64,000 bases of DNA from Collybia mongolica (Eukaryota; Basidiomycota; Agaricomycetes; Agaricales; Clitocybaceae). Below, piece by piece: positions 46,201 through 57,420 of this stretch. The number at the start of each line of letters is the position of its first letter. The first letter of the stretch is position 1. A model generated the notes under the pieces. That model had not been told where the DNA came from. It searched no databases and saw nothing but the letters and a program-made list of their open reading frames with translations. Where the stretch lies: the NCBI GenBank assembly GCA_013420905.1, contig JAAXNY010000009.1:3472001-3536000 (forward strand), read 5' to 3'. Both the position numbers and the translations under genes were made by a program.

Positions 46201-48839
46201 ATGTTGCAGATGACTAGGTCAGACCTGGGAACGGAATTTGGACGGAAAAGCAGAAGTGCATATACTCGGAAACTCACATGGTCATCACATCCAATCTTTT
46301 ACGGAAGGCGGGACTTCGCGCAATTACACTTTACGTTATCTGCGCTCAATCTTCCTCGGTGTTTGGACGAGAACAAGATGCGCCACTTGGGGACATGAGA
46401 AGTCTGTAATACTACAATTATCCTCGTTTAGCAGCGAAGCCTGCAATGCTCCCCGTTGGGACCGGATATTTGGGATTATGCGATCGGATAGGATAGCTTT
46501 AGACTGAGGTGCCTAGGGATCGGAATGTCGAAAGAAAGCTAATGAAACTAAACATACTATTGAATTTTGAGCGACGGCCTCGAAGCGGACAATACGGGCG
46601 TGCGGCAGGTCCTATGATCAGCAAAAAAAGAATATGGGATCACTTGACCCGGTATAGCCCATTGCACTGGGATTTGCCGATTTGACAACTGAGTACTGTG
46701 GGGTTCTTCTTCTGATACGATAAGAGTCAATAACATCCACAGACACTCTAAACAGGCACAACATCAGCCGGTGCCTTGGGTGCCCTGGGAAAGTTATATA
46801 TACCGAGTCTGGGTCTTGACACTGATAAAGGATAGTAGTAGTTAGTGGTGAAGTATTGATAGTATTCACTGATCACGGACGGTATGGCTTCGGATCTTAA
46901 GTTTGGGGAGGCTCGCTTTGAGGCATTCCCGTTGTATGATCCTGCAAATAAGCTAAAGGCCGATGTAACCGGTCCCGTCGCACCTGTACAACCAGGCTAG
47001 GTCTGTTTAGTGTTATTATCTATCATTCAACATGCCAGGAATAACAAACTGTTGAATCCGCTTACCAACTAACCCTTCTGACAAATAAATGGTTACGAGT
47101 CAGAGTCAAGAATAAAAGAACGAAAAGAACTGTACGTCCTTCGTAGGCATTGGCGATGAGCGAGTATATTGTTCGAGGAGGTGATGGGAAAGCAGTACAT
47201 CTCGGGGATTCAGACAGTCGGATAATGAGAGTTGCGCTTTATTCATCGAGGTTAGAGTTAATGTTGCTCTAGGTAGTACGTATCCAGAATCGATTCACCG
47301 ACATCTGCATGACCATCAATTTCCTGCGGAAAATTTCGAATCAATTCTGAATGTAGATAAACGACAGAACGTTTGACCGCATGTTTTCCCCTTCCAACCA
47401 TTTTGCAGTAATTCAAGGTGGGCAGTCTCTTTAGTCAATGCATAGTAATGGCGAAAATATCGTGGTCGAGGTGAAGATATCAAGGGAAAGCGTTGGTACT
47501 TGGGGATTTTTAGTTAGTCAGGGGAGTTCACAGCCATTGGGGACATGAAACAAACCGGTGAGAGCGCCCCGCCACTACAGGGGGACTCTGCAGAAAAGTG
47601 GGTCAAACCGAGAGTTAGTCGAAGAACGTATATTGTCCCGAACGGAACCCCGTAAGAAATCCAGTATCTATAACGAAGTAACAAGTATCTCCTCTCCCGG
47701 GTGCGGTGGCTTTGCCATCGATCCGACTTTTCTGCTCACTACTGCGAGTTGCACCATGACACGGTACTAGAGTAGGGGGATATTATTTCCTTTCCGATAG
47801 CCCATATTGTACAGCCTGTCTCATTCGAGCCTTTTCTCGTTTTAGCAGAATCGTTATCAACAATAAATCAGGTATGGCATGTGGTTGCATGAGACCCAAG
47901 CAATGGACTGAACTCGGACTAAAAACTGTACACCCGTTATTTCTTCGTCTGTGAATAAGTCAAAAAATCAAGTCATCTGAGTTCTAAGTCACCTGTGTAC
48001 ATTCATGAATTCGAGTCCACGAGATGTTCCGGCGAAGCTTCAGCGTATGTAGTTTTTCATTGGGGCCCGCGGCATTACTCGGGAGTCATGTCATCGTTAG
48101 ACTGCAAAGTACCGCGGGGACTTCTTCATGGTGGGAAAACTGATACGCGTCCAGTAATAGCTCCACAACGCGCGTATGACAACATCGCCTCAAAACATCC
48201 CCAGGAAGGACTCGGGGGTCGGGGGAATTAGGTGCGCCTCTCGTTCACGGTCTTCCCAGATCCGAGCTTTTTTGATCTGGTTTTGCTACTCAGTTCAGTA
48301 TGACCGACGCCATTCGAGGCTATTTATATCTAACCTGAAAATCAGTCGTATCTGTGATCTCGTCGTTAGCATCCCTCTTGTAATCACAATCCGATTATGG
48401 GGAATGATATACTAGTTGAACTTCACAAGATGTACCGTGACATGTGTTTTGATTTATGATCGTTCGTTTTCGTAAGGGTGAGCCCGGTGCCTAAAATTAC
48501 CGCCCCAACGCACTGAAAATAGTGCCACTCACCAAGGACGGAGTAATCACACTCCAACCTGGGCCCCTCAGGATATGCGCAAGTTCATATCAATGCGTCC
48601 TCACGCGCTGAACCCCCCCGAACCTGCCCGAAGAAAAAGGACTTGAACTTATGCGACACACGATAAGAACAAACTCACCAATGATCAAGGTTCCCCAGGT
48701 TCCAGGGCCGAAGCGGGCTTCGAAGAAGGATATCGGGTAGTTGAGACGTTGCTAAGATCACTTGCGGGCCGTTCCATGTTGAAGGGTTTGATTGGAGACT
48801 TGTAGACTTGATGGGATGAAGATATGCGTATCTTCTGGG

Positions 48840-49540
48840 TTGCGATTCTTAAAATACTCGCGGGAAGGCGACGAGGCAATGGGGCATTCAGCTATACCTG
48901 ACCGAATAATTGTGTCAACAGATCTTCTTCAAGCCAGCAGTATGCGACGTTTCCCGGGGTGTGCTGTGCTTGTACAGATAATACCGCGCCCAACTGGGAC
49001 AGTCGGTCGTAAGTGATAGATCGTGAATTCCGGTAATACTGGCAAGGACCCGGTTTGAGAACGCGACACGTGAATCAAAGGAGACCGTCATACATACGAA
49101 TAATCAAATGCTTTATGGCGGAAAAAGCCCACGAAAAGGATTGGCATTTTGCGGTAGCATACGCGTTGGGCGTTTGACGAGGTTTATGGCACGCCTCGAT
49201 GTCACGGGGATTGTGGTATCCAATCTGTACGCAATCTTCCCCATATTTGATGCGCTGATGCGCAGGGTCCGAGCCAAGTATAAGCCAAGTCCAATATCCA
49301 ACATGATCTGGGTGACGCATCGGATCTTTCGCCGAATCGAGCGTCAATAACTGCTATTCTAGAGGCTCGGGCCAGATAAGGAATAGTGGTCTGGTCGAAC
49401 CAGTAAAGATAAACACGAGATAGTGTTGCCGAGCTCCCGCAATAGCGTCCGTCGGGCGATCACGCTGAGTATCGTGTCCGAGCTCACCGAGTACGGCATT
49501 CGAAGAAATCGATCAGGTAAGGGTGCTCGGTGCTTGGTAG
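48840..49540 (+). repeat. Degenerate direct repeat, copy 1
   Basis: Patchy similarity in the same order and orientation with 60885-61420. Shared words include CGCGGGAAGGCGACGAG, TTGATGCGCTGATGCGC (here TTTGATGCG...), and a stretch CCGAGCTCACCGAG...TCAGGTAAGGG matched by CCGAATTCACCGAG...TCAAGTAAGGG. No intact coding sequence. Probably a decayed mobile or gene family fragment. Confidence 0.5.
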
Positions 49541-49998
49541 TCTTGGATCTCCATCTGGAGCAGCGTAGTGAATTTCTTGTGAGCTCTTCTCAGGAGGCTG
49601 TACGCTCCTTTGAAATTTGAATTCGCCAGAAGAAAGATGAGTGATGCAAACGCGGGATTATCGCTATCGCTTGATACGGGAAATAGGATACGCCTTGGCA
49701 TGGCGCCCGTTCCAGCCTTTGTTAGAGGTGCGATGTTTGTCCACGGGCAGCCTGGGAAGGCCGTGTTTTTCCATCGTCACAGCAGTGTACGGGGCTTCTC
49801 CCTGACCCGGCCCAGAAGAACTTTGCTGGTATATGGTGGTCAACCTCAACCCTAGGGTCCGAATCGTCTGGAGTCTTATCACAGTTCGGCTCTGGCAGGC
49901 TCTTTGGTGATGACCTGTAATAACGGAATTTCGTGACTCATATTACAGGGAGATCTCATGGAGGACGACGAACACACACCATCTGGTTTCCATCGACG

Positions 49999-50013
49999 CC
50001 CTAACCCTAACCC
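49999..50013 (+). repeat. Short telomere-like tract
   Basis: CCCTAACCCTAACCC, two and a half units of the common fungal telomere repeat, inside the chromosome arm. It is short enough to be chance. Confidence 0.5.
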
Positions 50014-51110
50014 GCTGAGGAACCGATGGGGAATCAGGGACAAGGACTTTTGAGTCCGGGTATCCCAATGAAGCTAAAAATGCTGTGTATGCCAAGGGAA
50101 AAGTTACTTCAAGTTTAATCGCATTTCCTCACTCGTTTGGAGGTTGGTAGTCAACGACAAGAACCTCGAGGATTCAGAATTTCGAGATTATGATCATCCT
50201 AAGCGTTATCTTTCCTACCTCGGGGTTGATATCTCACTCCCCTATCCCCAACGGTCCTATCAGACGGTGTTCCTCGCGGAAAGATGGTTACAGAAACTCA
50301 AGACAAGCGCCCGCACGTGGGTTATTCCAGTAATAAAAGACAATCGTGATTATCGGCCCGTATGGACCAACCTTATGGCTCGCAGTCTTGGGTATCCACA
50401 GTATGCATGCGGTTTTGCTGTCCCCGCGTTTTCTCGAGAGCCCCATATGTCCCGGTAACAGATCGGCACAGTACCACATGTCGAGTGAGCTTCGAAGTTC
50501 CTCGAGTCTAAAAGAGTTAAGAAAACTTCAAAAGAGTCCGGACCTCGTTCTGGCGAGAGGAACGCATTGAGTTGTAACGGGAAACCGGGGGATGGGCATT
50601 GATGCGTCGGCACTATAGCTCCCTCAGGCTTTTGCAGAGACTGTCTCCTCAGTGCCTTCGAAGGATATAGCGGATATAGCACAAGATTTGGAGAGAGACA
50701 TCTCTGAGCAACTCCTTGGGAAACGCAGGATGTGGCACAGTGGTAGCGCATGAACCAAGCTAAAAAGTATGATACGTAACGTATCATCACTAACGGAGAT
50801 TTTCACTTACGATTTTTGAGGAACCACGAGGAAAGAGCTGCTCCCGCGACACGAATTAAGATCGCTTGTGTTAAATTCTGAGTTGTCGTTGGCCTCAACA
50901 TTGAAATGTGGAAGTTGATATAGTTAGTTGTCCAAAAGACCTTGGCGATTTAGGTGTTGGCCCATTCTCGATGTATAGGCTCAGAAACCTTAAGATGTTG
51001 TGGTTCACTCGTGGACAGAAAATTCGCAGAAAACTGAGATGCTAGGAATTTCGTGAACATGACGTGTCACATATGTCACACCGCACCAATGTCACGCGCA
51101 TTCACCCTTC

Positions 51111-52964
51111 ATGCTCTCATTGTGGACCCGCCCTTCGCATTTACAACTCAGTTCTCGTTCCCTGTCATTGATCAATAGACGCGCTTCACCCCTCATGGCT
51201 AAAACACGTCGATCTAGCGCGATTTCTGGAGAGGATGGGACCGAACGATCGTCAAAACGGATAAAGCTTGATGACGAAGCAAAAACAGTTGTGGTAACTG
51301 GTACTTTGAAGAATTTTCGAATCCATGGTTCGAATCTGTAACCTGTGATTTACCAGATGAGAAGCCATCTACTTCTACGAAACCCAGACGCAAAGCGAGC
51401 GTTGCGAGAGAAGCCGATAAAAATACCTTCCTGGAACGGAAAACTTCTTTGTGGAAAGTGGGCGCGCACGTTTCTGCCGCTGGGGGAGTTGAAAATGCAG
51501 TTGTGAATGCAGCGGAAATTGGGTCTGTCATGTGTGCTACTTTGTCCTATTTAGTCGGCTGAAATGAACCCAGAGCCAATGCGTTTGCAATCTTTCTCAA
51601 GTCACAACGCAAGTGGACGTCACCCGACCTTACACCTGCCTCTATCATGTCCTTCAAGGAGCGTATGGAGAAATATAGTTACTCTAACGGGGCTGTGTTA
51701 CCTCATGGAAGTTATCTTATTAACCTAGGCAATGTGGACGAGTGCGTGTGTTTAAATCATATTCACGCTGATGATGACCTCATGGACAGTGAGAAGCGGA
51801 AGAAGTCGTATGATTGTTTCTTGGATGATCTCATACGATGTGAACAGTTAGGATTGGAACTCTATAACTTTCAGTGCGCAATTTGGAGTGTTCTTTGTGC
51901 TTGAATGCTAATAGTATGTCGGGTTCAAAGTCCTGGTTCGACAGTTGGCGCCACAACTACCTCAAACTCAATATCTCTTATTGCGGGATGTATCAACAAC
52001 GCGCACAAAGCAACAAAGTACGTCACAGTTGTTCTCGAAAATATGGTAAGTTTAAGTTACTCCTCATCCACATGTATTTTTCGGAACTCATCCAATGCAG
52101 GCAGGAGCTGGTAATATCATTGGTTGCGACTTCTCTCACCTCGCGGACATCATCGCTGAGGTGGAAGATAAATCGAGAGTTGGGGTTTGTTTAGATACAT
52201 GTGCGTCGTCTTATTTTTTCTCTCGCACCCTTCCCTAACATACCTTTTAGGTCACATGTTCGCAGCTGTTAGATAATCCCAACATTTCACATACCGTCAA
52301 GCTGATGAGAAGGTTTTATCTAGGGTTACGATATTCGAACAAAGGAAGCTTGGGAGTGAGGCTCAGCGTCCCGTTTCAATCGCTTTCTTGCGTGCTAACT
52401 AAATATACTATCACAGTGCCACATGTAAGTGCCTAAAGTGGTCAAGGCCTCGGGCATGACAATTTTAACTATGACGACAGTGGAGAAGTTTGACAAACAA
52501 GTGGGATTATCATACCTCCGTGGTATGCATCTCAACGATTCGAAAACTGAACTAAACTCCAAACGCGATCGACATGAGAATATTGGGATGTACGTACTCT
52601 TCGTTTTGCATATACGCACGCACGTCAATTATCGTACAGAGGGCATATCGGCCTTCACGCTTTCCACCACATCCTCAATGACATTCGGATTCAAAATATA
52701 CCCCTGATTTTGGAAACACCGAGCTTTGAGCTACCGAAAGAGACCTGGGCCAGGGAGATCGATGTGCTCAACCGTCTTTCAGGACTAGATCTTCCTAGCA
52801 ATGACAACATTTCCGACATGGTGGAAGAAATCCGATGTGCCGTCAAGGATGCCGAGAAATCCAGCGGAAAGGGGAAGACCAAGGTCAAGGGTGCAAGTCG
52901 GAAAACAAAGAAGAAGGTTGTGGATGAAGATGAGGCCGAAGACGATGAGGACCATGCGCACTGA
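51111..52964 (+). CDS. APN1: Apurinic/apyrimidinic endonuclease IV (Apn1 type)
   Basis: Eleven exons: 51111-51300, 51357-51522, 51574-51741, 51790-51873, 51931-52045, 52101-52200, 52251-52267, 52324-52355, 52417-52424, 52481-52589, 52640-52964 (437 residues; frame kept throughout). It cuts DNA at abasic sites in base-excision repair using three zinc ions. Family motifs are in order: [10 protein letters not shown] (His101), [65 protein letters not shown] and LILETP, with the zinc ligands His, Glu and Asp all visible. The first 28 residues are basic and Ser/Leu-rich like a mitochondrial leader; a second in-frame ATG (51195, MAKTRRSS) could give a nuclear form. The C-terminus is Lys-rich then acidic. 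Exon 9 is only 8 nt. Confidence 0.9.
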
Positions 52965-55900
52965 TGTTCGGATTAAGTCGAGCTAGATTCCTATCGTACT
53001 GAAATCTCGTTCAATGGGGCATCTTGACGAGAGAACGGGACATGCTCTTTCGCGGGGGTCCTCGTGCGACGCGATGCCATGACTGCGTCCATACGTTCAA
53101 CAAGGTTTTTGTCCGCGCGAAGGTAGTGTGGGTTAAAAAGCGTGTTGCGTCGGCGTTCACCTGAGCGTCATTACATGTGCATTCCCGTATTTTATACCCC
53201 AGATGACTTGTTTCTCGCTATGCGATATGTCCCGTGCTGGGCGCTCACATGATCATCGCGGAAATCATCGGTGCCATTAATTCGTAATTGTCGTCTGTCC
53301 CTTCCGTGATCCTGCCCATTTACCCCGTTCCCTACATTTTTCGCAGCCATACCGTCTTCTCTTCCTCTGAAATGGAGAAAACAATCGTCGACGTCACAGA
53401 ATGACATTTAAAGTTCGAATTACTGAAATTTAACCCTACTTGGGATATTATCAGTTATGTCATGATGCGCTCTAAGGGAAACTGATTCAACTCTTGTCAT
53501 ACTGATTTCGAGGGTACGCCTATTAAGCTGTAGGCAGCCAGTTGGACATAACTATATATCAATAGGCGGACCAGCGGACGACAGAAAGATGGGAAGGGTA
53601 AGATGGGGATGGTCATTTGACCAAAGATGACAAATTACGTGACCAATTACAGACCCTCGAAAACAAATTTGGAGTAAGTCATGATATAACGACCTGTCGT
53701 TCTGATCGACGTGTTGATATGTTACAATTTAACCGGTTTGAGTGCCAGCCAGAGGTTATTTCGGCAAGATCCAGAGAGATGGTTTTCACTGATAAAAACG
53801 GGTGTCAGCAGGTTAGTCAAAACAATCCGAGTACTCATTAGGTGCATCTAACAAAATTGTTATCAGAATCAGGCTTCTCGATCAGGTTGCTCGCCCATTA
53901 TCTCTTGTTCCTCCATGTAGGGGCGGGAGGGGCGCTCACCGTGTAGTTGAACAGCATCTCCTTGGGGTAGGCACGAGGTGCGGAACTTCGAGCCATTACA
54001 CTCCCGCGATGCTCAAGATTCTTGGGAATCAAGTAAAGCATGGTGAGCTTCGCCTCACGATTCGAAACGGAAGACACAGAACGGTTATTTCAAGAGGTTG
54101 ACGTGTGCCGACAGCTGAAGCCCTGTGAGTTTACTTTGTTTGGGGTCTACAGGGTATAACCTCCGATACTTGTCCTGGGATTCAGTAACCAATATACTTC
54201 TATCTGCCTCGTGTTGATATTCTTCGGGCGCTGTAGATACACAAACAAGTGCCTTTCACACACGAGTGCGATCTGCGACAAAGATTAAAGGATGGTCAGA
54301 TGAAGGAAAATCCTTTGTCTCAATCTAACACTCAATGGAAATGCTTATCTGAAATGAAGTGCCCTAAGCGCAGACTTGACGGGGCCGGCTGGAGTACTTA
54401 CCCGTTTGTCCACGGACAAGATGGTCTGAGTCCGGATCATACCTGCATCCTCTCCGAGCTTATGATCACGTGACTCGTTGGATCACGAAAATTTATTTTT
54501 TGACGTTTTTGCATCTTCTCAACTTATACGATTGATCAAACAACAAGAGTGAAAATAGAATTATTTTCCTCAGCTAGTGGAACACGAAACATCAATCATC
54601 GCGAATGACATAATCCCGTCGGGCTGTGCCAGCAAAATTTTATGCTTAGAGACAAATCAGTTGTGATCGAGTTACGGATGTGAGTAATATTTTCTTGCCA
54701 GTTCATGTTATCTGCCCAACTGTAATCCTTGGGGTTTCACTCTATGATAATATCACAGATCGCCGCGGTTGGATACTCTCAAGTTAGCGAGCACTAAATG
54801 AGATTTCACCGGACTTTCCTGTAGTAAATCGAACCTCGAATGGAACATATTCAATCAAGCGTGTTGTAAGTACGCGAAAGTTACGATTCTATTAACCCAC
54901 GTTTAGTACTATCCGAGTGCATTCCTTTAGCGCTCGGACTTTTCAAAGGTAAAGACTTCGGAAAGTCTTTTCCCGACACCAACTTTTGTTGACAATCCCA
55001 CTTTCAGGACCCAGGTTCCCCTTATAGATACCTCGCTACCGAGGCCAACCTCTGCTCCGATTCTGGGAGACCATATCTTGGCCGGATTTCTAGCGTCTTC
55101 CGTACCACTCCGGGGCATCTCACCTACTGGCGTGCACAGCCACGCACCCCACGACGGAGATTAGGGGAACATCCGCAGGCCAGGCCTTTCCCGCTCCAAC
55201 CGTCAAAATCTCGGGATTCGGCTTGACGCGACAATTGCAGCCTATTGCACCCTTGACGCATATTCTGATCACGCGGCGACGGAGCTCGAGAGTCCCAAGG
55301 GTCGGTCAATCATAGACAATTTTACTTACTTTGCATGCTGGAATCACTGCCCCGAACATGTCTTGAGTCCTTTATTAACCGAAGAATGAGCGTCTATGCC
55401 CTTATCCGCCCTACCCTCTCTGGTTGCTTCAACGCCACCTTTCGCTGCATTCGATTCGACAGGAGCCTAATTTGATCTAATACCGCGTTTTATTCACTTG
55501 CACCTTTAATGGCTACTTTACCTCCACGACCTTCGGCTGCTTGACAGCCGGCCCGTACGCCGTCCGTGTCATTCGCAGATCCCCTCCCCTAGTTCTTCTA
55601 GATCTGTCCCTGCAAGCCCGGAACCATCAAAGAACGCTCAGATTTATCATTTCGTGATAGTCTGGCTAAAGATCTCAACCAGTAGCATCACCACGCCCTT
55701 GAATTTCGACAGATTTCCCCAGAAAATATGGCATTGTTCTCTCACCACTGGTCAAAACCCATCAAAACGCGACGTATTGACAACGCCATCAAACGCCCAT
55801 CACTACCAACAAGTCGTCGAGACAGGCAGAATTTGAAATTCTGGCTTGCGCCCAAGGTTACTGTCGTTTTACTTGTATGATCAGGAGGGCCAACGGATTG

Positions 55901-57420
55901 TGATATTGATATGTCAGATATCCAGGAAACGACTCCCCGGAAACAAATTACAATTTACTTCAAATTTGTCTCCTTGGAGTCTGTCTCCCGACCACATACA
56001 TGGAACCAACGAAGGAGAACTGAAGCTGGAAACACGCAGCAGCCCATGTCAACTTCTGCAGGAAACCGAAAATCACAAGTACCGAATTTTTGGACTTTGA
56101 AGCCAAAGGTCGGGCACAATCGACCGGATTCCTCCAGTGTTGGCCCATGATAGATGTTCCATGATGACCGCGACATTTGCTCTCCGCTGCTCCGAGTAGG
56201 CTTATGAGCACCTTATGGGCCCTGCAGCCTCCAGCAAACCAATTCCCGATCAGAGATCCAAGGGAAACCTGCCGTTGTCGCTGTGACCCTGGCCCGCGAT
56301 TATAATATCACTCCGCTCTATTCCAATATCTTTTTTGCGACATTTGAACTCGCCTCTGAGTTTCACTGCCACCGCCACTAGTCCTCTGTATTACCACGAC
56401 GACAAATACGAGGAAGGCGTACGGAACCCAGATTGTAATAGGTTGGAAGATCCATTGAAACCGCTTCAAGTTGTCATAACCGCGTGACCATGATCACCGC
56501 TACTCCTCGCCAAGCCCCAGGCTCAGGCCCTGCGGCGGACTCAATTGCACTGCGTGATCTACACATACATGGTACCCAGGCTCAGGTAGCCTTTGCGCCT
56601 TCCCTGGATATGTGGTCTATTCCCGAGTGTGGTGCGACTGAAGGCGTACTCGGAACATATGAACAATAGTTTTCGAATCTAGCTTTGTGTGAGGCACTGG
56701 GCAACCATAGTTCATCCCCCCAAATTCCTCCAACGTGAATGAAATACAAGGTTCGCGGAAATTGGGAAGGCCAGCCCTGAACGCAGCGAGGCGGCGATGG
56801 TGGCGTCGGCCAAAATGTGGATCAACCGCTTTCTAAGATTCCACTCTCGAGCTGTCGGCAGAGTGTCGTCCGGGATTTTCTTATGATCTGGAGATATACT
56901 GACTATTAAGTGACGTATTCAAGCTCATATTGTTAGACGGTGGCAGGCCTAGAGAGTTCACTTCCCACTAGAGTATAAACGATGCGGTGCTGGAAGGCAC
57001 AAGGATTACAAACGTTTGGAAACCTAAACAGGTCACACACCTAAGCAGTTTGGTCCGAATGCAACTGAAGAAGGCGAGTATGTATTACGATGAGCGTGGA
57101 CATGGTGCGAGTTTTCTACTCCACGTGTCATGTGTTATGGACAAATGTCAGTCGCGTCCCTACTCCCCACTCACAAACCATTTGGTGGGAGTCACTCTCA
57201 CTTACAGTTTAAAGGATATTCCTCAGCCTCCCAGTACATCGACAAGCCCCGACGGAAAGCTCGCATCCCACGAAGTCCATGACAACCGTGAGACACCCGT
57301 GATGAAATGCGTCGCCAATGATATTTTGACAGATTTGACAGCATGCTCGAGTAGTGAAAGGCTGTGCTTCCTTTGCATTTGCGCGGCTGCGCTGTCGTCC
57401 ACCGCCTCGAGCTTACCGCT
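52965..57420. other. Gene-poor region
   Basis: About 4.5 kb without a supportable gene; all frames are under 150 codons and lack motifs (for example 54927-55118 minus and 55846-56100 plus). No repeat structure recognised. The last few hundred bases should hold the NACHT gene promoter. Confidence 0.35.

Larger units (their letters stand above)
43516..51110. other. Long gene-poor region
   Basis: About 7.6 kb with no supportable gene. The longest frames (44927-45418 minus, 163 codons; 50144-50458 plus, 104 codons) begin with TTG and show no family features, though both have protein-like stretches and may be relics. It contains half of a degenerate direct repeat (48840-49540) and a telomere-like tract (49999-50013). 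Part of the flank beyond 43515 may be old repeat sequence. Confidence 0.35.
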
